Source of the DNA: Dehalococcoidales bacterium
GTDB lineage: Bacteria; Chloroflexota; Dehalococcoidia; Dehalococcoidales; GCA-2688105
Length of the DNA stretch: 23,244 bases
Direction: 5' to 3'
Assembly: GCA_030640255.1 (NCBI GenBank)
Contig: DAOWJS010000012.1
Coordinates: 1 to 23,244, forward strand
The notes beneath the pieces are model-generated. The model was not told the origin of the DNA, did no database searches, and saw only the letters and a program-made list of their open reading frames with translations. This document shows, piece by piece, positions 15,178 through 22,441 of this stretch (position 1 is the first letter of the stretch; the number at the start of each line of letters is the position of its first letter). The position numbers were made by a program, and so were the translations under genes.

Positions 15178-16168
15178 CCTTCTCCTCTGTTTCTATGGTA
15201 GGTGGCTCTGCCTCGGGACTGTCACCAGCTGCTGGTTCGGCAACCTTCCTCTTTTTCTTCGTAGTAGGTGGCTCTACCTCCGGCTCCTCAATGGCTACTG
15301 GTTCAGCAACCTTCCTCTTTTTCTTCGTAGTAGGTGGCTTTACCTCTGGACTCTCACTGGCTACCGGCTCAGCATCCTTCTCCTCTTTTTCTATAGTAGA
15401 GGGCTTTACCTCCGGGCTCTCACTGGCTACTGGTTCAGTAATCTTCTCCTCAACCTCGGCTGCCTTTGGTTCCTCGGCTGCCTTTGGTTCCTCGGCTGCC
15501 TTCGGTTCCTCGGTTGCCTTCGGTTCCTCGGCTGCCTTGGGTTCGGGAAGAATATCGCCCTTATATATCCACACCTTTACCCCGATACGACCCAGAGTGG
15601 TACAGGCTTCAGCAAAGCCGTAATCAATATCAGCCCGCATGGTATGTAAGGGAACTTGTCCTTCATGCATAATCTGGCGACGAGCAATCTCGGCACCGCC
15701 TAATCTACCAGAACAACCGACCCTTATTCCTTTAGCCCCAGCCTGAAGAGTGCGGAAAATGGCTTGCTTCATTGCCCGGCGATAAGCAATACGGCGCTCA
15801 ATTTGCTCGGCTATCGCTCTGGCGACCAAATAAGCATCAAGCTCGGGCTGCTGAATCTCCATAATATTTAATTGAACCCTCTTCCCAATAATGCTCTCAA
15901 GGTGGAGCCTCATTTCCTCAACTCTCTGCCCTCCCCGCCCGATGACGATGCCGGGCCGGGCAGTACGGATAGTTAACGACACCTTATTTGCCTGGCGGTC
16001 AATCTCTACCTGGGAGATACCAGCTTCGGTATATTTAGATTGGATAGCCCGCCTGAGCTTTATGTCTTCCTGCAAAAACTCTACATAGTGCTTATCGGCA
16101 TACCACTTGGCTTGCCAATCACGTATGACACCAATCCTAAAGCCTACCGGGTGAACCTTGCGTCCCAT
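15137..16168 (-). CDS. rpsC: 30S ribosomal protein S3 with long repetitive C-terminal tail
   Basis: Residues 1 to about 206 are a normal S3: GRKVHPVGFRIGVIRDW, the KH domain RPGIVIGRGGQRVEE, and the conserved RRQIMHEGQVPLHTMRADIDY region (split: RRQIMHEG, VPLHTMRADIDY). It lines the mRNA entry site. The protein then runs on to 343 residues, against about 210-240 normally. The tail has five EPKAAE-type hexapeptides (209-238) and four 22-residue repeats (245-332), alternating acidic and Lys/Arg-rich. The ATG shares its A with the rplV TAA (TAATG). No frameshift is needed to read the tail. Confidence 0.96.
   Translation of the reverse strand: MGRKVHPVGFRIGVIRDWQAKWYADKHYVEFLQEDIKLRRAIQSKYTEAGISQVEIDRQANKVSLTIRTARPGIVIGRGGQRVEEMRLHLESIIGKRVQLNIMEIQQPELDAYLVARAIAEQIERRIAYRRAMKQAIFRTLQAGAKGIRVGCSGRLGGAEIARRQIMHEGQVPLHTMRADIDYGFAEACTTLGRIGVKVWIYKGDILPEPKAAEEPKATEEPKAAEEPKAAEEPKAAEVEEKITEPVASESPEVKPSTIEKEEKDAEPVASESPEVKPPTTKKKRKVAEPVAIEEPEVEPPTTKKKRKVAEPAAGDSPEAEPPTIETEEKDATTQAGEIPQES
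15173..15436 (-). repeat. Four 66-bp tandem repeats in the rpsC tail
   Basis: The four units encode residues 245-266, 267-288, 289-310 and 311-332 of S3, each starting Glu-Pro-Val/Ala-Ala. Units 1 and 4 end in EEKDA, units 2 and 3 in KKKRKVA. The ending of unit 4 holds GAGGAGAAGGATG, the rplP Shine-Dalgarno and ATG. Unit 1 has an identical copy, and units 2 and 3 have AGAGGAAGGTTG in the same place. The out-of-frame start in units 1 and 2 meets a TAG after four codons. Confidence 0.9.
15455..15544 (-). repeat. Five 18-bp tandem repeats in the rpsC tail
   Basis: Five hexapeptide codings in a row: EPKAAE, EPKATE, EPKAAE, EPKAAE, EPKAAE (S3 residues 209-238). At DNA level the plus strand repeats GGCTGCCTTTGGTTCCTC with few changes, which indicates recent slippage or unequal exchange. 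It directly precedes the 66-bp repeats. Confidence 0.9.
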
Positions 16169-16506
16169 TAACCTTCCCTCTCGGCAACAATAACCGTAAT
16201 ATGACTAGACCGTTTAAGGATAGGGCTGGCTCGCCCTCTAGCCCTGGGGCGATACCTTTTCAGAGTTGGCGCCTCATTGGCAAAGATGTTAACAATCTCC
16301 AAATCCGAGGGCAACATCTGGAAAGTGTTTTCAGCATTAGCGGCGGCTGATTTTACCACCTTAGCCACTACTCTAGCGGTAGGGGTGGCGGTAAACCTAA
16401 GCATGGTTAGCGCCTCATCCACCTTCTTGCCCCGTACCATGTCTACTAGCGGGCGCACTTTACGAGGTGATACCCCGGTGTCTTTAGCTATTGCTCTTAC
16501 TTCCAT
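16168..16506 (-). CDS. rplV: 50S ribosomal protein L22
   Basis: L22 is 112 residues, normal. It shows AIAKDTGVSPRKVRPLVDMV, VVKSAAANAEN, and the tunnel-lining hairpin APTLKRYRPRARGRASPI before TSHITV-like sequence (here SSHITVIVAE). It contacts all 23S domains, and hairpin changes cause macrolide resistance in other species. ATG start with AGGTAGGAC upstream; 33 bp after rpsS; 1-nt overlap with rpsC. Confidence 0.97.
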   Translation of the reverse strand: MEVRAIAKDTGVSPRKVRPLVDMVRGKKVDEALTMLRFTATPTARVVAKVVKSAAANAENTFQMLPSDLEIVNIFANEAPTLKRYRPRARGRASPILKRSSHITVIVAEREG

Positions 16507-16539
16507 TTTATGTCCTACCTAAACTGGACCAACTACAAC

Positions 16540-16833
16540 CTACGTTTTCTTTCTTACCTGAGTAGTTTTTTCTGCCCTGGTGCTGTGTCCCCTAAAGGTT
16601 CGAGTTAAAGCAAACTCACCCAGCTTGTGCCCCACCATATTTTCCGTGATATAGATAGGCACATGTCTCCTGCCATCATGCACCCCAATAGTAAGCCCTA
16701 CCATTTCAGGCAGGATGGTAGATGAGCGTGCCCAGGTCTTTATTACTGCCTTTTGCCCCGAGCGGAGAAGTATTTCCACCTTCTTTAGCAGTTTGGCATC
16801 AACCGCTGGTCCCTTTTTAGTTGACCTTGACAT
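16540..16833 (-). CDS. rpsS: 30S ribosomal protein S19
   Basis: S19 is 97 residues. It begins MSRSTKKGPAVDAKLLKK and has IKTWARSSTILPEMVGLTIGV (named by ends IKTWARSS to TIGV), then HDGRRHVPIYITENMVGHKL and FALTRTFRGH. It pairs with S13 in the 30S head. ATG start, 5 bp after rplB. Confidence 0.97.
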   Translation of the reverse strand: MSRSTKKGPAVDAKLLKKVEILLRSGQKAVIKTWARSSTILPEMVGLTIGVHDGRRHVPIYITENMVGHKLGEFALTRTFRGHSTRAEKTTQVRKKT

Positions 16834-16838
16834 TTTAC

Positions 16839-17666
16839 CTACTTCCCTCTTCGCTTAACAATCATTTTATCTGAAGCCTTAGGTTTACGGGTTCTATAGC
16901 CCATAGCTGGCTTGCCCCACGGCGTTTTAGGTCCGGGCAAACCTATCGGTGACCTGCCTTCCCCGCCGCCATGAGGGTGGTCGCGCGGGGTCATAGCTGA
17001 ACCCCTCACCGTTGGTCGCCAGCCTAACCACCGTTGGCGACCTGCCTTACCCAGTTTAATACTCCGATGGTCAACATTGCCTACTTGTCCTATAGTAGCC
17101 AAACAATTACTGGAAATACGCCGTACCTCACTGGACGGTAATCGAACTAGGGCATATTCATGTTCCTTCACCATAAGTTGAGCCGCCGCCCCAGCCCCCC
17201 GCACCAACTGTCCACCCTTCCCCTCTTTCAGTTCAATATTATGTATTAGACTACCAGATGGGATTAGCTTCAGGGGTAAGGCATTCCCTGGTTTGGCTTC
17301 AGCATCACTGCCCGACTTTACGGTATCCCCAACACTAAGCCCTGAAGGGGCAAGGATGTAACGCTTTTCCCCGTCAACGTAGTGAATAAGAGCAATATAT
17401 GCCGAACGGTTGGGGTCATATTCAATAGATGCCACCCTGCCCGGGATACCAAACTTGTCACGTTTAAAGTCAATAATACGAAGCCTCCGCTTCGCCCCTC
17501 CACCTCGGTGGCGAACGGTTATTCTCCCCTGATTGTTACGCCCCGCCCTCTTTTTAAGGGGTAGGAGCAGCGACTTCTCCGGCTTGTCTTTAGTTATTTC
17601 TTCAAAGGTAGAGCCGCTCATACCCCGCCTACCGGGGGAGGTGGGACGATATACCTTCAGTGCCAT
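16839..17666 (-). CDS. rplB: 50S ribosomal protein L2
   Basis: L2 is 275 residues, the usual length. It shows VYRPTSPGRRGMSGS, GRITVRHRGGGAKRRLR, the SH3-like region, and the peptidyl-transferase-centre segment DHPHGGGEGRSPIG with its conserved histidine. ATG at 17666; AAGGAG lies about 13 nt upstream, an unusually wide spacing. The gap of 190 bp to rplW holds a palindromic repeat, so coupling to rplW seems broken here. Confidence 0.97.
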   Translation of the reverse strand: MALKVYRPTSPGRRGMSGSTFEEITKDKPEKSLLLPLKKRAGRNNQGRITVRHRGGGAKRRLRIIDFKRDKFGIPGRVASIEYDPNRSAYIALIHYVDGEKRYILAPSGLSVGDTVKSGSDAEAKPGNALPLKLIPSGSLIHNIELKEGKGGQLVRGAGAAAQLMVKEHEYALVRLPSSEVRRISSNCLATIGQVGNVDHRSIKLGKAGRQRWLGWRPTVRGSAMTPRDHPHGGGEGRSPIGLPGPKTPWGKPAMGYRTRKPKASDKMIVKRRGK

Positions 17667-17761
17667 TTTTAAATATAATCTCCTTTACGCAATTCCCCTG
17701 TTTAGAATTCAATTATTGGTGACCAGCTATAAATATAACCCATAATTAGACGAGATTGTTA

Positions 17762-17852
17762 CCAACCTCACCCCCTTAATCCCCCTCTCCTTTGAAGGAG
17801 AGGGGGAAGAGTAGCTCTTGAAGGGGCTTTGCCCCTTCAAACTTCCCCTTTC
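17762..17852 (-). repeat. Palindromic intergenic element, copy 3, inside the S10 cluster
   Basis: On the minus strand it starts five bases after the rplW stop with AAAGGGGAAGTTT. A perfect 10-bp hairpin follows at 17840-17818 (arm TTGAAGGGGC, loop AAA), then a perfect 12-bp palindrome at 17806-17781 (arm CCCCCTCTCCTT), and the tail GATTAAGGGGGTGAGGTTGG (17781-17762). Order and sequence match copy 2. No T-run follows. The remaining 95 bp to rplB are AT-rich with no ORF. Confidence 0.8.
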
Positions 17853-17856
17853 ATTA

Positions 17857-18141
17857 TTAAACACCTTCAAAGAATTCTATCTTGTTCCCTGGCTGGAGGG
17901 TGACTATTGCCTTTTTCCATGATGGGGTCAACACCACTCGTCGGCTAATTCTTCGTTCCTTGCCGGGTACTGTCATTACATTAACTGCCGTCACCTTGAC
18001 ATCAAATGCCTTTTCCACCGCCTGTTTAATCTGGTGCTTATTAGCCTCTCCAGCTACCTCAAAGGCATATTTGCCTTGAGCTTGAAGCATGGTATCCTTC
18101 TCGGTTATTAACGGGCGACGCAGCACTTCATAGAGATGCAT
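17857..18141 (-). CDS. rplW: 50S ribosomal protein L23
   Basis: L23 is 94 residues. It shows YEVLRRPLITEKDTML, KYAFEVAGEANKHQIKQAVE, FDVKVTAVNVMTVPGKERR and PSWKKAIVTL. At the tunnel exit it docks trigger factor and SRP. The ATG lies within the end of rplD (14-nt overlap), which suggests coupling. Downstream, a palindromic repeat element separates it from rplB. Confidence 0.97.
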   Translation of the reverse strand: MHLYEVLRRPLITEKDTMLQAQGKYAFEVAGEANKHQIKQAVEKAFDVKVTAVNVMTVPGKERRISRRVVLTPSWKKAIVTLQPGNKIEFFEGV

Positions 18142-18784
18142 TGCTTCCCCCTTGAGATAATCTCTTCCCCCATAGCTGTTCCGCCTTGCGCACGGCAGCG
18201 ACAGTCATCAATAACACCTTATAGGAAAGGATGTCAACCATATTAAGTAAACTGGCTGGCATTGTCTTAATCCCTATCAGGTTACGAGCTGATTTAACTA
18301 CATTATTTTCTGGTTCAGAGGTAACGATAAGAGCTGAGGAATCCACCCCCAGTGCTGCCAAAATCCTTACCATCTCCTTCGTCCTGGGCTCATCAAGCTT
18401 CAGTTGCTCCACGACCACTAACTCCCCATCTCTAACCTTGGCTGATAGGACACTTCTTAACGCCAGCTGGCGCATCTTCTTAGGCATGGCTTGTCGGTAG
18501 CTCCTCGGCTTAGGACCGAAGGCGATGCCACCGCCGCGTCGTAGTGGTGACCTGATATCACCGGAGCGGGCAAAACCGGTGCCTTTTTGCCGAAACAACT
18601 TCCTAGTACTACCCGAAACCTGGCTACGAGTTTTAGTGCTAGCTGTTCCTTGACGAGCATTTGCCCGCTGCCTTACCATCGCCTGGTGCACCACCGCCTG
18701 ATTAAACGGCACGGCAAAAACTTCGTCACTTATCTCAATCTGCTTAATTATCTCCCCGGTAAGGCTATAAACTGGAACTTGCAC
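18128..18784 (-). CDS. rplD: 50S ribosomal protein L4
   Basis: L4 is 218 residues from the chosen GTG (VPVYSLTGEII follows). It shows the QGTASTKTRSQVSGSTRK loop with KGTGFARSGDIRSP, the tunnel-lining extension, and GGGIAFGPKPRSY. GTG at 18784 is preferred because GGAGGGGAG and AAGGAA precede it and the family starts at this point; a GTG at 18802 would add six residues inside rplC. L4 represses the S10 operon in E. coli, but no leader for that is seen here. Confidence 0.96.
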   Translation of the reverse strand: MQVPVYSLTGEIIKQIEISDEVFAVPFNQAVVHQAMVRQRANARQGTASTKTRSQVSGSTRKLFRQKGTGFARSGDIRSPLRRGGGIAFGPKPRSYRQAMPKKMRQLALRSVLSAKVRDGELVVVEQLKLDEPRTKEMVRILAALGVDSSALIVTSEPENNVVKSARNLIGIKTMPASLLNMVDILSYKVLLMTVAAVRKAEQLWGKRLSQGGSNASL

Positions 18785-18788
18785 TTCC

Positions 18789-19424
18789 TTACTCCCCTCC
18801 ACCTGATTTCTTTATTAGTAGTAGTCCATTCTTGGCTCCGGGTACTGCTCCCTTAATCACTAATAGGTTGCGGGCAGGGTCAGCTTCAAGAACCTCCAGA
18901 TGGCGCACCGTCACTCGCCTGTTCCCCATGTGTCCTGCCATACGCATTCCTTTGAATACCCTACCCGGAGAAGCCGAAGCTCCGATGGAGCCGGGGTGGC
19001 GATGTCGGTCAGACTGACCGTGCGTTTTGGGTCCGCCAGCAAAATGATGGCGTTTTACTACGCCGGCAAAACCCTTACCCTTTGACACCCCGGTAATATC
19101 AACCAGGTCTCCCGCCTTAAATAGGCTGACATCCACCTTATCTCCGACTTTAATAGCTTCAGTATCATCAACCCTGAATTCTCGAAGATATTTAAGCTGG
19201 TCCAGTCCCTTGAGATGTCCTAGCTGAGGAGACTTGAGCCGTTTGGCGTGACCAAATCCAAGCTGAACCGCATTATATCCTTCCTTGTCCCTTGTTTTAA
19301 CTTGGATTACCAGGCACAGTCCAGCCTCAATAGCGGTTACTGCCTCGGCTTTACCGTTATCCCTAAATATCTGAGTCATACCTAGCTTTTTGCCAATAAT
19401 ACCTAAAGTCATATCTGTAGCCAT
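18789..19424 (-). CDS. rplC: 50S ribosomal protein L3
   Basis: L3 is 211 residues. It shows LGIIGKKLGMTQIF, DITGVSKGKGFAGVVKRHHF, GGPKTHGQSDRHRHPGSIG, and MAGHMGN with NLLVIKGAVPG. Its long loop reaches the peptidyl-transferase centre. ATG at 19424 has only a weak Shine-Dalgarno (TAGG adjacent); the ATG four codons later is possible. It is 26 bp after rpsJ and 4 bp before rplD. Confidence 0.97.
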   Translation of the reverse strand: MATDMTLGIIGKKLGMTQIFRDNGKAEAVTAIEAGLCLVIQVKTRDKEGYNAVQLGFGHAKRLKSPQLGHLKGLDQLKYLREFRVDDTEAIKVGDKVDVSLFKAGDLVDITGVSKGKGFAGVVKRHHFAGGPKTHGQSDRHRHPGSIGASASPGRVFKGMRMAGHMGNRRVTVRHLEVLEADPARNLLVIKGAVPGAKNGLLLIKKSGGGE

Positions 19425-19450
19425 CCTAGACCTAGTAGTTCATACCCTCT

Positions 19451-19759
19451 TCATAGTTTAATATCTATCTCAACCCCTGACGGCAGGTTCAGGCTAGTCA
19501 GGGCGTCTATTGTTTTAGAGGTCGTCTCTACAATATAAATAAGACGCTTATGAGTTCGGATTTCAAACTGCTCCTGTGAGTCCTTATCTATAAATGGGGA
19601 GCGGATAACGCTGAACTTCTGGATATGGGTAGGCAGAGGCACCGGTCCAGAAACAACCGCCCCACTTCGCTCTACAGCGGCTACAATCTGCTCCGCAGAC
19701 TGGTCAAGTATCTTGTGGTCAAAACCCTTTAGCTTAATACGAATCTTCTGCTTAGGCAT
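19451..19759 (-). CDS. rpsJ: 30S ribosomal protein S10
   Basis: S10 is 102 residues from MPKQKIRIKLKGFDH. It shows SGPVPLPTHIQKFSVIRSPF, HKRLIYIVE and LNLPSGVEIDIKL. It also serves as NusE in antitermination. ATG at 19759 has GTGAGGG 7 nt upstream; an earlier start at 19771 would put that site inside the gene. It directly follows fusA (45 bp) with no tuf gene between. Confidence 0.97.
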   Translation of the reverse strand: MPKQKIRIKLKGFDHKILDQSAEQIVAAVERSGAVVSGPVPLPTHIQKFSVIRSPFIDKDSQEQFEIRTHKRLIYIVETTSKTIDALTSLNLPSGVEIDIKL

Positions 19760-19804
19760 ATAAACCCTCACTAAGATGAATACTGAGAATTCCGGTTAGG
19801 TTAA

Positions 19805-21880
19805 CTATCCTCTACTCGTAATTTTAATCCGGTCAGCCAATTCGGCTGGTAGCTCCTGGTATTGATAAAATTCCATAGAATGGGTGGCTCTGCCTTGAGT
19901 TAGTGACCTGAGACTGGTGGTATAGCCAAAGGTCTCGGCTAAGGGTATAATGGCATGAATAGCACTCATGCCGTCATAGGTTTCTATACCCTCGATATGT
20001 CCTCTCTTTGAATTGAGGTCACCGATTACATCACCAAGAAACTGCTCCGGGGTAACCACGCTCAGTCTCATAATAGGCTCTAAAAAGATAGGCTTGGCTT
20101 TACTAACCCCATCCTTTAGAGCTATTGAGCCAGCCATCCTGAAGGCTATTTCTGAAGAGTCAACCTCATGATAGCTACCGTCATAAATGATGGCTTTAAT
20201 ATCGACCACAGGATAGCCAGCCAAGACCCCTGTCTCCATAGCTTGTTTAATACCAATCTCCACCGCCGGGATATATTGCTTCGGTATGGCGCCACTTTTA
20301 ACCCTGTCTAAAAATTGAAAGCCACTGCCCCGCTCCATAGGCTCAAGCTTAAGACAGACATGACCGTATTGGCCGTGGCCTCCAGTTTGCCGAATAAATC
20401 TCCCTTCAGCCGATACCGGTATAGTAATAGCCTCCTTATAGGCAACCCGGGGCTTACCCACCTTGGCTCCCACCCTAAATTCACTGAGTAATCTATTTAA
20501 TATGACCTCCAGGTGAAGCTCACCCATACCCGAGATAACTGTCTGTCCCGTCTCCTGGTTATAATTTACCCTAAAGGTAGGGTCTTCCTCGGTTAGTTTT
20601 TGCAGGGCGTCGCCCATCTTATCTTGGTCAGCCCTGGTTTTGGGCTCAATGGCAATAGAGAGCACTGGATGGGGGAAGCGGATAGCTTCAAGGAGCACCG
20701 GTTGAGAGGGGGGGCACAGGGTATCACCGGTAAAGGTATTTTTAAGACCTAAGGTAGCTACAATAGCCCCGGTGTCAGCCTCAGCTACCTCCTCACGACG
20801 ATTGGCATGCATTGATAGTAGTCGTCCCAGGCGCTCCCTCTTGCCTCGGGTTGAGTTGAATACCTGTGCCCCTGCCTTCACTCTGCCTGAATACATCCTA
20901 AGATAAACCAGTCTGCCCATAAAGGGGTCAGAGACTACCTTGAAGGCTAGTGCGGTAAAGGGGGATTCATCGCGGGCAGGGCGAGTGACTTCGGCGCCTA
21001 CCCTAGTATCAATAGCCCTTACTGGCGGCATATCTAATGGTGAGGGAAGATAGCTTACGATAGCATCAAGCAATGGTTGAATACCCTTATTCCTCAGGGC
21101 ACTGCCACAGAGGATGGGTACCCCTTTATTAGCTAAGGTTACCCTTCTCAAGGCGGCTCTTAACTCAGCAGCGGTGATACTACTACCCCCAAGATAAGCG
21201 GCCATAATCAGGTCATCAACTTCAGCCAATTTTTCAATAAGTTCCTGGCGAAATTCGATACATCTGGCTTGGTCTGACTCAGGAATAGCTACCGCCATCG
21301 GTTCTGACTCAGGATTATCGTCAAACTTCCACGCCTTATTCTCAATGAGGTCAATAATACCCTCATATGAGGCTTCACTGCCTAAGGGCAGTTGTATCGG
21401 CAAGGGGCTGGCCTTTAGTCGCTCTTTAATCATAGACAAACTGCGATTAAAGTTGGCACCAATTCGGTCCATCTTATTGATGAAGCAAATCCTAGATACA
21501 TTGTACCTATTAGCCTGGTGCCATACTGTCTCTGATTGAGCCTCAACTCCAGCCACAGCATCAAAAACCACTACCCCGCCGTCCAGCACTCTAAGGCTCC
21601 GCTCTACCTCAGCGGTAAAATCCACATGTCCCGGGGTGTCAATAATATTGATGCGGTGGTCTTGCCAATAAAAGGTAGTAGCCGCCGCCGTAATAGTAAT
21701 ACCGCGCTCCCTTTCCTGCTCCATCCAGTCCATCACCGCTGTCCCTTCGTCCACCTCACCAATCTTATAGGTGCGACCGGTGTAATATAGTATCCTTTCG
21801 GTAACAGTGGTCTTACCAGCATCAATATGGGCAATAATACCTATATTTCGTATTCGGTTTAACGGGAAGCTCCTGGACAC
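19805..21880 (-). CDS. fusA: Elongation factor G
   Basis: EF-G is the GTPase that drives tRNA-mRNA translocation and, with RRF, ribosome recycling. It has 691 residues, the family norm, from GTG at 21880. GTPase motifs: AHIDAGKT (17-24), RGITI with switch Thr62, DTPGH with catalytic His85, NKMD (135-138). Later domains include GMGELHLEVI and the domain IV segment RQTGGHGQYGHV. A frame extension to 22054 would run into rpsG and has no family match; GGGAGAGG precedes the chosen GTG. The 76 bp to rpsG hold no gene. Confidence 0.97.
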   Translation of the reverse strand: MSRSFPLNRIRNIGIIAHIDAGKTTVTERILYYTGRTYKIGEVDEGTAVMDWMEQERERGITITAAATTFYWQDHRINIIDTPGHVDFTAEVERSLRVLDGGVVVFDAVAGVEAQSETVWHQANRYNVSRICFINKMDRIGANFNRSLSMIKERLKASPLPIQLPLGSEASYEGIIDLIENKAWKFDDNPESEPMAVAIPESDQARCIEFRQELIEKLAEVDDLIMAAYLGGSSITAAELRAALRRVTLANKGVPILCGSALRNKGIQPLLDAIVSYLPSPLDMPPVRAIDTRVGAEVTRPARDESPFTALAFKVVSDPFMGRLVYLRMYSGRVKAGAQVFNSTRGKRERLGRLLSMHANRREEVAEADTGAIVATLGLKNTFTGDTLCPPSQPVLLEAIRFPHPVLSIAIEPKTRADQDKMGDALQKLTEEDPTFRVNYNQETGQTVISGMGELHLEVILNRLLSEFRVGAKVGKPRVAYKEAITIPVSAEGRFIRQTGGHGQYGHVCLKLEPMERGSGFQFLDRVKSGAIPKQYIPAVEIGIKQAMETGVLAGYPVVDIKAIIYDGSYHEVDSSEIAFRMAGSIALKDGVSKAKPIFLEPIMRLSVVTPEQFLGDVIGDLNSKRGHIEGIETYDGMSAIHAIIPLAETFGYTTSLRSLTQGRATHSMEFYQYQELPAELADRIKITSRG

Positions 21881-21956
21881 AATCCTCTCCCTTACCTTGA
21901 ACGTTTCTGCTCTTGGGTTTCCTACGGTAACATTAGAAGTAATAATTGATAACCTC

Positions 21957-22427
21957 TCACCATCTATAATGGGCAAAAGCTCTATTGGCTTCAGCCATTC
22001 TATGAGTATCGTCACGTTTTTTAATAGCTGCCCCTTGCCCTTTTGAGGCATCACCGAGTTCAGCCGCCAGCTTCTCGGCCATGGATTTGCCTGTCCTTGC
22101 CTTGGCTGATGCTACCAGCCAGCGTATAGCTAGAGGCAAACTACGGTTAGGTCTGACCTCCACTGGCACCTGATAGGTAGCCCCCCCCACACGGCGTGGC
22201 TTAACCTCAAGCAGGGGCGTTGCATTTCTTACTGCTTGTTCTAAAACACTGACCGGGTCTTTTGACTCCCGCTGCTCTACAATCTGTAGAGCCTCATATA
22301 CAATTCTCTCGGCGGTGCTTTTTTTACCACGCATCATTATTTTATTAATCAGTTTGGCTGTGGTTACATTGTTATACTTAGCATCAGGGAGTATTTCTCT
22401 TTTGGTAACTCGGGCTCGTCTTGGCAT
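21957..22427 (-). CDS. rpsG: 30S ribosomal protein S7
   Basis: S7 is 156 residues and nucleates the 30S head. It begins MPRRARVTKREILPDAKY and has KLINKIMMRGKKSTAERIVY, the RRVGGATYQVPVEVRP hairpin, and AIRWLVASAK. ATG follows AAGGAGG by 6 nt. It is 14 bp after rpsL. In E. coli S7 represses this operon from the S12-S7 spacer, but a 14-bp spacer leaves no room for that structure. Confidence 0.97.
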   Translation of the reverse strand: MPRRARVTKREILPDAKYNNVTTAKLINKIMMRGKKSTAERIVYEALQIVEQRESKDPVSVLEQAVRNATPLLEVKPRRVGGATYQVPVEVRPNRSLPLAIRWLVASAKARTGKSMAEKLAAELGDASKGQGAAIKKRDDTHRMAEANRAFAHYRW

Positions 22428-22441
22428 TTTGCCTCCTTGAT

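Noticed and set aside
15239..15332. KKKRKV twice in the S3 tail, like a viral nuclear localisation signal
   Set aside because: It falls where the repeat DNA encodes the purine-rich Shine-Dalgarno-like block, in a bacterial ribosomal protein; the match is best explained by AAAAAGAGGAAG coding.
15069..15649. Long plus-strand open frames opposite the rpsC tail
   Set aside because: They are antisense readings of the 18-bp and 66-bp repeats, with low-complexity Ser/Gly- or Leu/Trp-rich translations and no supported start.
17690..17760. Internal promoter upstream of rplB
   Set aside because: TTATAT-like boxes occur in the AT-rich spacer, but the only candidate -35 at correct spacing (TAACAA) matches two of six positions.
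21881..22054. Extended N-terminus of EF-G overlapping rpsG
   Set aside because: The extra 58 residues have no EF-G character and lie in the spacer and rpsG; GTG 21880 has a good Shine-Dalgarno and gives the standard length.
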